From Strigamia acuminata (taxonomy: Eukaryota; Arthropoda; Chilopoda; Geophilomorpha; Linotaeniidae): 64,000 nt of DNA. The notes below the pieces were generated by a model. That model was not told the origin of the DNA, searched no databases, and saw nothing but the letters and a program-made list of their open reading frames with translations. Below, piece by piece: positions 8,987 to 18,388 of the stretch. The number at the start of each line of letters is the position of its first letter. The stretch's first letter is position 1. The DNA is taken from positions 60,025,369 to 60,089,368 of the forward strand of contig OX442314.1 in the NCBI GenBank assembly GCA_949358305.1, given 5' to 3'. A program made the position numbers and the translations under genes.

Positions 8987-11900
8987 TTATACGCCATCTA
9001 GTGGCAGGTTTTTAAGTTGATTTTCTCCAGTTCCTATCATAGGCTGTGGTTCGAACAGTGATTTTAATGAGATTTGTTCTGTATCATCTATATAACGTTC
9101 TTTTGGTTTGGTTTTCACTATTTTTACTGGTTTTTCTACATTTTCAACTACAATTTCACCTTTTTTACTGATTTTTTTCACTTTATCAGCAAATTTTACT
9201 TTCTTTTCTGGTAGATTTTCCAAAACTTTGTCTATTTCTTCTTCTTCTCGTGCTTTATATGGTTTTAATCTTTCGACATTCACAATATCACTTTTCTTTC
9301 TTGTTGAATTAATGATTTCGTAATCATTTGGTGCAGTTCTTCGCACAATTTCATAAGGACCGGAAAATTGCGGTAAAAGTTTCTCTGATAAGCCAACTTT
9401 TCTGTTGATGGTTTTCAAATAAACCAGTTCACCTGGTTCAAACTCTTTGTTGACTCTATCTTCATCAAATCTTTTCTTACTTTTCGCAGATTGTTTTTCT
9501 AAGCGTTCATTTGCAATTCTCCTGGCTTCTCGAATGAATTTTGCTGTTCTTAACGTGAATTCTTTCTGTGGTAAGTCCAAATTTACATCTACTGTCAAAT
9601 CCACATCATATCCACGAAGTAAATAATGTGGTGTATATCCTGTTGTTTCATGGACGGCCGTATTGTACGAAAACAGGAGGAATGGTAGAAACTCGTCCCA
9701 ATCAGTATGTTCATCATTAACGTAACTTTGCAACATTTTTGCGAATGTCGCGTTAAATCTCTCAGTTAATCCGTTTGTTCTTGGATGATATCCCGACGTA
9801 GTTTTATGCAAACTTTTGAACATAATTGAGATTTCCTCAACCATTTTATTCCTGTATTCCGTTCCTCGGTCGCTTAAAATCTCTCTTGGACTGCCTTCTT
9901 TCAGAATAACTTCATAAAGCAATGTTTTCGCTGCTTCTAAAGCTGTAGCTGCTGCTGCTGGTCTTGCTATTGCATTTCTAGAAAGATAATCAGTTACAAC
10001 AAAAACATGTTTATTTCCAAGTCGTGACAATGGAAATGGTCCAAGTGTGTCTATTCCAATTCGCTCAAAGGGTTTTGAGACTGTTGACCAGGGCTGCATT
10101 AGTCCTTTAGCTGGTGTAGTCATTGTTTTTGCTTTCGCGCAATATTGGCAGGACAAGACGTAATTTCTAACGTCCTTATAAATTCTTGTCCAGAAGAATC
10201 GTGTTTTTATTCGTTTCCACGTTTTTGCCAATCCTAAATGAGCTCCTAGTAATCCGTCATGCATTTCATGCAATACATCCTTTTGGAGTTGTTTCGGAAC
10301 TACTAGCAATAAATCTTCCATGTTCAGGGAACTATTTAGTTTTTTCTTCCTGAACAACGTTTTGTTTTGAAGAACGAACTGCTTTAGAGGTCGTCTTCTT
10401 TTTCTTGGGAGTTGCTCTTGGTTTTCTAGCGCTGTTATGAGATCCAGAAGTTTGGGATCCTTCCTCTGCTCGGCAGGGAGGTCCAAATTTTCTAAGAATA
10501 GTGAAGGCAATTTTTCGATTTCTTCTTCACTCAATTCTTCTTGGATCCTACTTAAAGCATCGGCATCTGAATGTTTCTTGCCGCTTTTATGAAATATTTC
10601 AAAATCATACTCAGCTAGTTGCAGCGCCCACCTGGCTAGACGTCCATTTGGATTTCGGACTCCTTTCAGCCATTGGAGGGCCGAATGGTCGGTGATAATT
10701 TGGAATTTCTGTCCATATAAGTACGGTCTAAATTTCTCAATAGCAAAAATGATTGCCAACATTTCCCTTTCAGTTGCAGTGTAGTTCATTTCTGCTGTGC
10801 TCATTAAACGACTTCCATAAGCAATTACACATTCTTGATTATTGACTTTTTGCTTAAGAATTGCTCCTAAACCATATGCACTTGCATCGCATGAAATCAT
10901 GAAGGGCTGAGCGAAGTTTGGATGCGCTAACACCGGCACTGTTATTAATGCTGTTCGGAGAGTGTGGAATGCTTTCTCATGGGGCGGTCCCCAATCAAAC
11001 TTTTCATCTTTTTTAGTTAAATTCACCAGAGGTTTGGAAATGTCCGCAAAACCTTTAATAAACTTCCGGTAATACAAGCATAATCCAAGGAAACCACGTA
11101 GTTGTTTAACGTTCACAAGAATTGGAAACTTAGCTACTGAATCCAGATTCCTGGGATCCGGTGAAATACCTTCAGCATCAACCACATGTCCGAGATATCT
11201 AATGGTGTGTGTCGCAAACGTACATTTGCTCAGCTTGACTTTAAGATTCGCTATTCTAAGCTTCTGGAAAACTGCCTCCAAATCGACAAGATGCTGGTCG
11301 AAAGTCTTTGAGAACACTATCACATCGTCAAGATATGCTATACATACTTTTCCCAAGAGATTACCAAGTACTTTATTCATCAATTTTTGAAAGGCGGCTG
11401 GGCTGTTACATAATCCCATTCCTAGGACATTAAACTCATAATGTCTGCTAGACGTGGTGAACGCTGTCTTTTCACGATCTTGTTCGTCTATTTCGACTTG
11501 GTGGTATCCCTGAATGAGATCCATCATCGAAAAATACTTCGCACCCGCTAATTGATCTAGGGTGTCGTCAATACGCGGTAAGGGATATACCATTTTCTTT
11601 GTTACTGCGTTTAAACGTCTCCAATCAACGCAAAATCTCCATTTGCCGTCCCTTTTCTTGATGAGAAGTACTGGAGCACTCCATGGACTCTCGGATTCTC
11701 TTATTACTCCCATCTCGAGTAGTTTCTTTGTTTCAGCATCCTCAATTTCTTTTTCCTTAAGAGATCGTCTATAAGGTTGTAAATGAATTGGAGGAGAGTC
11801 TCCTGTATCGATTCGATGTTTAATCGCTTGGGCTCTACCTAAATCGCTGTCAGATGTTGCAAATCTATCCGAATTTGTCTCTAGCAGTTGTCGCATCAGT

Positions 11901-12715
11901 TCTTGTTGTGGCGTTGTCATATTCTCATTTGCCATGGCCGTGCTAAAGTCAAAATGATGAGCTCTTTTTTCATCTAACACGCCAGACTCAATTACATAAA
12001 ATGCTTTTGCAATTGCTGAGTTTCGTCCTAAATAGATTGTCTTTTTTGTTGGATTCGCAACACGCAGAACTCCTTCACCTTTTCTGAATTTTGTCAATGT
12101 TTTACAGCAAATCACTCCAAATCGATCTATTACTCCGCTGAGTGGTTCTAGAAATAGTTCATCATCTACTTTCTTTGCTATTTTTATTGGTACGATGCAC
12201 TCATGTAACGCTGGAATTGTTATTGGTTTTAAAACTCGGGCTATGTAGTTTTGTTCAGTATAATTCTTGGACATTGGGAAAACTTCTTGTTGTTCATCTT
12301 TTGGGCCTACAAAGATCTTCTGTTGGTCATAGTCGAGCTGGCACCTTGCAGATCTTAAAAAATTATCTCCTAGTAGTAAATGGCGTCCAAATCCATTGAC
12401 AATCAACACTTCGATGGTGTGTTGTTGTTGTCCGACATCAATGGTGATCTTGGTTTTTCCTTCCGGAGTTATCAATGAACCATCTACAACTCTTAATCGA
12501 ACACCTGGACAGGGTTGATATTTGAGCTGCAGAGTTCTTACTAAATCTTCACTAATGATATTGCGAAAACCTCCAGAATCCAAAACACCAGTAATTTCCA
12601 TTCCATTTAACACTACTGGAATCTGCAAAAGTTCATCCATGGCATTCAACTCGATGATTTCTAATTTCCTCTTTTTGAATTTCTTCTTGTTTTTCCGTCT
12701 TTGTGGCCACTCTAG
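8987..12715 (-). CDS. pol: E1 Pol polyprotein (protease-RT-RNase H-integrase)
   Basis: About 1220 residues from position 12649; the frame is open upstream to the frameshift site at 12715-12721, so it is probably made as a Gag-Pol fusion. The codon at 12649 is TTG and the first ATG is at 12640. Numbering from 12649: aspartic protease DSGG at 24-27 (most relatives have DTGA or DSGA); RT with catalytic D377 in the MMDL block and YLDD at 439-442; RNase H with a CDASAYGLGA block; integrase with an HHCC zinc motif (HDGLLGAH ... CQYC) and the DDE triad in blocks GIDTLGP, SDRGTEY and NGLTERF; a C-terminal GPYEI region. The last five codons, PLDGV, are encoded by a CTCF-like word (8991-9004). Intact and probably functional, acting in cytoplasmic virus-like particles and at integration. 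Confidence 0.95.
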   Translation of the reverse strand, partial: LEWPQRRKNKKKFKKRKLEIIELNAMDELLQIPVVLNGMEITGVLDSGGFRNIISEDLVRTLQLKYQPCPGVRLRVVDGSLITPEGKTKITIDVGQQQHTIEVLIVNGFGRHLLLGDNFLRSARCQLDYDQQKIFVGPKDEQQEVFPMSKNYTEQNYIARVLKPITIPALHECIVPIKIAKKVDDELFLEPLSGVIDRFGVICCKTLTKFRKGEGVLRVANPTKKTIYLGRNSAIAKAFYVIESGVLDEKRAHHFDFSTAMANENMTTPQQELMRQLLETNSDRFATSDSDLGRAQAIKHRIDTGDSPPIHLQPYRRSLKEKEIEDAETKKLLEMGVIRESESPWSAPVLLIKKRDGKWRFCVDWRRLNAVTKKMVYPLPRIDDTLDQLAGAKYFSMMDLIQGYHQVEIDEQDREKTAFTTSSRHYEFNVLGMGLCNSPAAFQKLMNKVLGNLLGKVCIAYLDDVIVFSKTFDQHLVDLEAVFQKLRIANLKVKLSKCTFATHTIRYLGHVVDAEGISPDPRNLDSVAKFPILVNVKQLRGFLGLCLYYRKFIKGFADISKPLVNLTKKDEKFDWGPPHEKAFHTLRTALITVPVLAHPNFAQPFMISCDASAYGLGAILKQKVNNQECVIAYGSRLMSTAEMNYTATEREMLAIIFAIEKFRPYLYGQKFQIITDHSALQWLKGVRNPNGRLARWALQLAEYDFEIFHKSGKKHSDADALSRIQEELSEEEIEKLPSLFLENLDLPAEQRKDPKLLDLITALENQEQLPRKRRRPLKQFVLQNKTLFRKKKLNSSLNMEDLLLVVPKQLQKDVLHEMHDGLLGAHLGLAKTWKRIKTRFFWTRIYKDVRNYVLSCQYCAKAKTMTTPAKGLMQPWSTVSKPFERIGIDTLGPFPLSRLGNKHVFVVTDYLSRNAIARPAAAATALEAAKTLLYEVILKEGSPREILSDRGTEYRNKMVEEISIMFKSLHKTTSGYHPRTNGLTERFNATFAKMLQSYVNDEHTDWDEFLPFLLFSYNTAVHETTGYTPHYLLRGYDVDLTVDVNLDLPQKEFTLRTAKFIREARRIANERLEKQSAKSKKRFDEDRVNKEFEPGELVYLKTINRKVGLSEKLLPQFSGPYEIVRRTAPNDYEIINSTRKKSDIVNVERLKPYKAREEEEIDKVLENLPEKKVKFADKVKKISKKGEIVVENVEKPVKIVKTKPKERYIDDTEQISLKSLFEPQPMIGTGENQLKNLPLDGV
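8991..9004 (-). promoter_or_regulatory. CTCF-like motif inside the end of E1 pol
   Basis: Minus strand CCACTAGATGGCGT, 13 of 14 positions of the CCASYAGRKGGCRS consensus, overlapping the last five sense codons of pol. Confidence 0.4.
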
Positions 12716-12721
12716 TTTCCC
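12712..12721 (-). promoter_or_regulatory. E1 -1 ribosomal frameshift site GGGAAAC + stop
   Basis: The heptamer GGGAAAC (12721 to 12715) is in the correct gag phase (G GGA AAC) and is followed at once by the gag stop TAG (12714-12712). The pol frame is exactly -1 and is open through the site. Four bases further on is the 8-bp palindrome GTGGCCAC. I see no strong hairpin downstream. Confidence 0.7.
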
Positions 12722-14184
12722 CGTGGAGGATCAGGTTGTCCACGTGGGGCTCCTCGCTGACCTCGGCCTTGGTAATTTGGATCGTATCTTTTACCTTTGT
12801 AATTTGGATTTAATGGATGGCCTTGGTTGTTCGGATTCCCCTGTTGTCTTTGACCTTGTGGTGGATTCCATTGCTGTTGTGGTTGTTGCTGTTGGAATCC
12901 TTGACCTTGATTATTCCACTGGTTATTCCAATTGCCTCTGTTTTGACCTCCAAAATTATTATTCCATCCTCTACCTTGACCTCTCCAATTGCTGTTATTG
13001 TTCCACCATCCTCGTTGTTGACCAGGTTGTCCTCTGAAGTTTCCTCTATTGTAGAACTGGCTCTGGTTTGGATGTGGTGTGTACCATTGGTTTTGGTAGA
13101 AGACAGGAGTGACCTCTGCATATTGAACACCCCCAAACTGCTGCTGTTCTCTTAGCACTTTGACCTCTGCTAATAATTCGTCTTTTGATTTATTGACGTC
13201 GCTCGGGTCAACCAAGCAACTCGGTTTCACCTCGCTTGGTTTATCAACAGCTTTTTGCAGTAGGGTTAGTAAAACATCTGCAGGGTCCTCTTTGAATGCG
13301 TGAGCTTTGATCAAACCCAGCTGTGATGTTAGTTGATCCAATGTTTTTGGAAAATTGACCACTAATTTATCTCTGATCACCGGCTTAAGTCCTTGAAACA
13401 CCTGATATATTTTCTGTTCTTCAGTGAATGCAGGTCTTGCAAACGAGCATTCCTTTAATATCTTGTGCATATGTTCAAGAGGCGTTCCATCTTTGTGCTG
13501 CATTGTTTGTAATCTTGACAAGATTGTTGTAATTTGTCGTCTAAATTTCGTCTTCAACGCGTCTTTCCAATCCTTCCAAGTTCTATTCGGATGCAATGGA
13601 AGTTGATCAAGATACCACGATGAAGCTGCAGACTTCAGCACAATGGATAAATGCTTTATACGCTCGGTGTCATCAGGTATTGTATCCTCATATCTAATTA
13701 ACCACGTGTCAATATTCCCTGTTGCTGGATCAAAATCAACTGGATTTCTCCTTTGCATTACCAAATTCTGTAGCACTGCTTGAATTGCAACGAACTCTGG
13801 TGATAGTGAAGCATTAGCCATTTTTATCGGTGATTGTTCGGTTTTAATCGTCACTTGTGATTGAATTAAATCTTTTTGCTCCTCAATGTCTCTGGCTGTG
13901 TCCTCAAATGCGTCGTCCAAATTTACCTGCACTCTTTCCAAAAAGTCACCTAATTCTGTAGCCTCATCAGGCAATAACCAGTTATACAGGCTCGAATCTA
14001 TTAGCCTTTGGTTGCGCTGGTCGGGGGTTTCAAAACCTTCCCTTTTTTGAATTTTTTCTTCTCCTTTGGGTTTTGGTTTCTTCTTCCGATCAGTCACTTT
14101 ATCACCTAGTGGCTCATCTAATGTAACACTTGGTGAATCAAGTTCTCCTGGTTCCTTCTTGGAAAACAGATAATTCGATACCAA
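12712..14184 (-). CDS. gag: E1 Gag
   Basis: Capsid polyprotein of up to 490 codons. A retrotransposon capsid region (PVDFDPATGNIDTWLIRYED ... LDQLPLHPNRTWKDWKDAL) lies in the middle, and the C-terminus (about residues 375-490) is a G/R/N/Q/W-rich tail with RGG and GWNN repeats. There is no CCHC zinc knuckle; the basic RG tail presumably binds RNA instead. The start is uncertain: the frame opens with TTG at 14184 directly after an acceptor-like TTCCACAG, and the first in-frame ATG is at 13821, yet the 121 codons between look coding (acidic and Lys-rich, not repeats). A spliced or non-ATG start is possible. It ends CGG-GGA-AAC-TAG, where GGGAAAC is a canonical slippery heptamer. Confidence 0.88.
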   Translation of the reverse strand: MVSNYLFSKKEPGELDSPSVTLDEPLGDKVTDRKKKPKPKGEEKIQKREGFETPDQRNQRLIDSSLYNWLLPDEATELGDFLERVQVNLDDAFEDTARDIEEQKDLIQSQVTIKTEQSPIKMANASLSPEFVAIQAVLQNLVMQRRNPVDFDPATGNIDTWLIRYEDTIPDDTERIKHLSIVLKSAASSWYLDQLPLHPNRTWKDWKDALKTKFRRQITTILSRLQTMQHKDGTPLEHMHKILKECSFARPAFTEEQKIYQVFQGLKPVIRDKLVVNFPKTLDQLTSQLGLIKAHAFKEDPADVLLTLLQKAVDKPSEVKPSCLVDPSDVNKSKDELLAEVKVLREQQQFGGVQYAEVTPVFYQNQWYTPHPNQSQFYNRGNFRGQPGQQRGWWNNNSNWRGQGRGWNNNFGGQNRGNWNNQWNNQGQGFQQQQPQQQWNPPQGQRQQGNPNNQGHPLNPNYKGKRYDPNYQGRGQRGAPRGQPDPPRGN

Positions 14185-15143
14185 CTGTGGAAGTTTGTAT
14201 CGTTTGGATTCCGCAATGATTAAATATCCTAAATTGAAGACACAATCCTTTTATTTGAAGCACTTAAGTTCACTTATTCACTGTAAATATCACTATAATC
14301 CTTTAATTCACAAAACACTTTCACTTTCTGAAAACAAGTTAATGATTAAACACTTCAATGTTTACAATCATATTTCAGAATTATCAAAACAATTAAATTT
14401 TCACAGTCATCAATTTTTACAAAAGAAAACATCAAAACAATTCAATCTTTTTCACGGTCATTTTACAAAAATTTTATCAAAACAATTCTCATCAATCATT
14501 CCTTTTTTTTTTTTTTTTTTTCAAAAGTATTTAGATTTTTATTGATAATTATCCCCAAAAAAAAAAACATTCCAATAATAATCAATTTACAACACTATCT
14601 GAAATCTCAAAAGTTCATTAATAAATTTGAATAATTCTCTTTATTAATATGCAATTGCATCAAAACACTATAAATAAATTCTTTATTTAATAATAAACAA
14701 CACCAAATAAATTCAATTCAATTCAATTCATTAACACAGTTTACATTAATCACACTGAATGCAAATTCATTCATCTTAAATATTCAAAGGCTTTTCTTAT
14801 TTTATTTTAAACTTTGCCAATTATTAACTCAATTAACACTATTATCTTCATTAGCAATGACTCACTCTCATTTTTTCTATCACTTTCAAAGGTGATTCAT
14901 CCATATTTAAATTAAGTTGGGGTTTCACAAAATTTTATATGATTTTAAAATAGTTTTTTTTAAACCAAATTTGCCAATTTTATCAGTTTTTAACTCTGAT
15001 TTTTACTCATTCTACGATTTTTAAAGAATTTTAACTCTAAATTTTCTAAACTAGATCCAATTTTGCAATTTTCATTAATTTAGCAATTTTTACTCTAATT
15101 TCCGGGGTTTTTAGCTCTATTTTTAAGCGGTGTGGGGAAAAAT
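14185..15143 (-). other. E1 5' leader
   Basis: About 960 bases of AT-rich leader between the primer site and gag, with no long minus-strand ORF. A T-run at about 14503-14521 may be an indel hotspot. Confidence 0.5.
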
Positions 15144-15157
15144 CCGCATCTCCACCA
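15144..15157 (-). other. E1 primer-binding site, tRNA-Ala type
   Basis: The plus strand reads CCGCATCTCCACCA, identical to the 3' end of eukaryotic tRNA-Ala with its CCA tail, 3 bases from the 5' LTR. The minus-strand RNA would therefore pair with it over 14 bases. Confidence 0.75.
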
Positions 15158-15160
15158 CTT

Positions 15161-15733
15161 TGTTATGTGGATTCTGGGGTTCTGACTGAATTCCACACAA
15201 CATGGGGTTTAAATGTGAGTGATAGAAAATGAAGAGATTGTTTTGCAGTTTCAAATTCAAGTTCTTTATTTAGACCGGACAAACTAAGTTTGTTCGATCC
15301 CTGTTAAATTGCATGGTACAATTACTCAAATACACCTTTAATCATTGTTATGAATGAATGAATTATCATTTGACACTTTAAACAATTACAAGTTTTTATT
15401 AACAGTTCAAATAAACATCTATTTGTCAAATTGTGTAACTGGGCAAAGGTCCTCAGCCAAGCCCTGTATTGGGTCAGCATCGGACGGGATTGGAGGGTGT
15501 TTCTTACCTGAGAAATAACTTGAGAATGAGAGCCTTGTCTTAGAGTGGGTGGCGTATTTATAGGAAATCTCCTATCGCCCCCGTAAACGAATTGATCGGT
15601 CCTATCACATGACGGTGACGATTTCCAATCGCCAGCGCCATCTGTGACCGAAATTTAGCAACTATTAATGAATTATGTTTCGAATTACGCGCTACGGATC
15701 GCCGACCAATCAGGACGGTCCGTACGCGTGACA
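15161..15733 (-). repeat. E1 5' LTR
   Basis: Same 573 bases as 7441-8013, no difference seen. Followed by target duplication ATAT. Confidence 0.95.
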
Positions 15734-15896
15734 ATATTTCACTAGTTGGCTAAAAATCCCTAGTTTATGGTATCAAATTAAAATTAAAATGTAACTTTTT
15801 GAGCAATAAAAAAACTGGACAACAATGGTTGACAATTTCCTAAAGACTAAACTTTAATTTTAAGATAACTAAGGAAGGAATACAAATGATAAAAGT
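15734..15896. other. 163-bp spacer between E1 and E2
   Basis: Pre-insertion genomic sequence ending in AAGT, the E2 target duplication. No gene. Confidence 0.5.
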
Positions 15897-17645
15897 TGTG
15901 ACGATTCTACTTTTGGGCTAACTTATTAGTCCGTGAGATAGATAATTCGGTTTATACAAGACGTTGCTAAGTTTAGCAACAACCTAACCGAGATAAGCTA
16001 CGGAAGCCCTGACTAATATGAATACGTGACAGAGTAGAAATAACTTACAGTTTTAGTATGACATAACATATTTATTACTAAATATTGGTGGTTAACAAAG
16101 ATGGGTTCTTGACGCGTGTAAACGGGCGGCATCAACTGGTTGAGGATCCGGGCGAAGCCAGAGGGATACGGCTGACTTGCGGCATCGTCACAAATAGCGC
16201 TACGGAGACACATTTGGTCCGCAGCTCGAATATCTAAACATGCGAAGAGTCCTTCGCATTAATCGGAATATTCGGCAGAATATTCCATGTTCCAAATGAA
16301 TAAAAGTAAAGTGATTAAAGTAATATAACAAATGAATTGTTATATAAATAATAATTGGGCGGGGACCGTCACGACAATTGAGAGAACGTCGCGGGAGTTG
16401 TTGAGACTCCATCCGCCAGCATGCCTTACGACGACAAGATCTCGTGATCAGGCGCCGAGTATTTAATTGTACGCTTTAATTCGCTATCGGTGGTACCAAC
16501 CACCAGGTAAACATTTCTATGGTCTTACCGGGTTTAAAAGATATTGCCAATACAGGATTACCAATGCCCGAGTAATTTATTTAACACAGTGTTGTTCAAC
16601 TCCTGTTCGCGGGTTACTAACCCGGAGGGTACGATGGGGCGGGGACCGTCACGACGGTCGAGAGAACCATCGCGGGAGGATTTGACTCCTCCATCCGCCA
16701 GCATGCCTTACGATGGCGGGATCCACTGATCGAGCACCGGGTAAAATATTAATCGGCCACCGCCGTTGGATTACCATTATCCAGGTAGTTATTTATCGCA
16801 ACATCTTGAAGATATTACTCACGGGCTACCAACCCGGCGTGTTACCTGTGCATTAGGCCTTTACCGACTTTTAACGAGCGGAAGGACCAATCGTAGAAAG
16901 ACGGGAACCTGCGTGGGCTGTTTACAACAACCATCCTGCAGCGGACTGTGGCCAGTTAGCTGAGGGACCTACTTTCATTTAGCAAGGTCGTACTGTATAC
17001 GACCGTTATATTAAGCCACCGTACGAAGTCCTACTGTCTCGTAGAACAGCTGGCTAACGTTACGGGGCCATTTCATGCGAATGCATGTCTATTACTGGAG
17101 TTGGCCTTCCCGAAATAGCCCTACAACAGCAATAACAAAATAGTAATGAATACTAACTGTGGAGAGCTGAGGTGGCCTGATGTGTCGATAGAGAATAATG
17201 AAATTAAACGATAACAATTCAACTACAGACAATATACAAGTTCAGTTATCAAGCCAGGGGGGTTAGTGGGTGAGAAACTGATGCTTATATAGTTCTGTAG
17301 AACTACTAGATTGGCGACAGCCAATCAGCGTACGAATCGGCGGATTCGTGGGTCACTAGTCCGGACCTAATATATGACTATGTCCAGATGGGCCCAGTTG
17401 GGGTCCGGAAGGGTCCGATTGGTTCCCTTCGACAGGTAAGTAATGTGGATATTGATTCAACAGAATCAACATCATCAAGTAATTAATACTTAGTTTATGT
17501 CGAATAAAATAGTTATATTTTATTCACCGTGTCTAAATAATTATTTAACACACTTTTTAGTTTTAATCGAGTTTGAATTACGCGCGTTTGGTAAACAGCG
17601 CCATCTATTGTGAACATTGATAAATACGGATTTGTAATCATCACA
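15897..17645 (-). repeat. E2 3' LTR
   Basis: 1749 bases, TGTGACG...ATCATCACA. It contains two diverged copies of a module of about 115 bases (16357-16468 and 16635-16752), several short hairpin words such as CGGGTTACTAACCCG, and a GCGCCATCTATTGT site at 17598-17611. Confidence 0.95.
16357..16752. repeat. internal duplicated module in the E2 LTR
   Basis: GGGCGGGGACCGTCACGAC...CATCCGCCAGCATGCCTTACGA occurs at 16357-16468 and again at 16635-16752 with about 80% similarity. The same pair is in the other LTR at 35256-35367 and 35534-35651. I infer an ancient duplication inside the LTR, possibly of a regulatory module. Confidence 0.75.
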
Positions 17646-17655
17646 CATCCCCCGG
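17646..17655 (-). other. E2 polypurine tract (short)
   Basis: Minus-strand CCGGGGGATG abuts the 3' LTR. Only a short G-rich run, but in the right place. Confidence 0.5.
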
Positions 17656-18388
17656 TGACAATCATAGAGTTTACCAACTTTTAATTGTCATTCTTAATGT
17701 ATAAGAAATGTTCACCTAATTCTATCGAATTAATCCACTTGGTAAGTATTTTATTAAACTTAATCATGTTATTTCTTTCAGAAACTTCATTACCCGATTA
17801 GACTAATCGGCTTCCCTGTACAACGCAACTCCCGGTTGCTAAGCGACGGAAATGAACTCGTCCGAACATGGATACATGTTCGAGAAAACTAATTTCGATA
17901 GAAATTTTATTTTCTCCATCAAATAAACTTCTTCACAGCTTATTAATTATCTAGATGATCAAATAAAATAAATTTATGCAAAATTTTATTTATCGGAAAA
18001 ATCTAAACTACTAATTTTTATTACGATTGTCATAAAAATTATTGAATTTCAACTTGAAATTCTTCAACACTTTGAACAAAGCAAAATAAACACAAAATTT
18101 CCACAAATAATTATGAAATTTGTAAATAAATCAAACAAACATATATTAATATGATTAGTTCAAACAAAATCAAATTGAATTCGGAAAGAACAATTAAATT
18201 GAATCCAATTTTTAATCAACTATATTCGTTAGAATATTTAAATAATTAGTTCTAATTTTAAATAAAAACTTGAACACACTACTCATGAGAATACTGGAAA
18301 AATCGCAAACACAACAAAACACTTGGAATATTTTTAGTAAAAAATATTTCCACTCAGAAAAAATAACGAATGTTAATTTTGCCCCTTT
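17656..18388 (-). other. E2 3' non-coding region
   Basis: AT-rich, about 730 bases between ORF3 and the polypurine tract. No ORF of note. Confidence 0.5.

Larger units (their letters stand above)
7441..15733 (-). mobile_element. E1: complete Ty3/gypsy LTR retrotransposon
   Basis: An 8293-base element flanked by a 4-bp target duplication ATAT (7437-7440 and 15734-15737). Its two LTRs look identical by eye, so the insertion is recent. Transcription runs on the minus strand: 5' LTR at 15161-15733, tRNA-Ala-type primer site, leader, gag, a -1 frameshift signal, pol (protease, RT, RNase H, integrase), a 3' non-coding stretch of about 960 bases, polypurine tract, and 3' LTR at 7441-8013. The domain order RT-RNase H-integrase places it in Ty3/gypsy. 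No env-like ORF is present. Both ORFs are uninterrupted, so it may be autonomous. Confidence 0.95.

Noticed and set aside
16013-16963. ORFs inside the E2 LTR, repeated at 34912-35862
   Set aside because: Identical in both LTRs, on both strands and short; LTR sequence without protein motifs.
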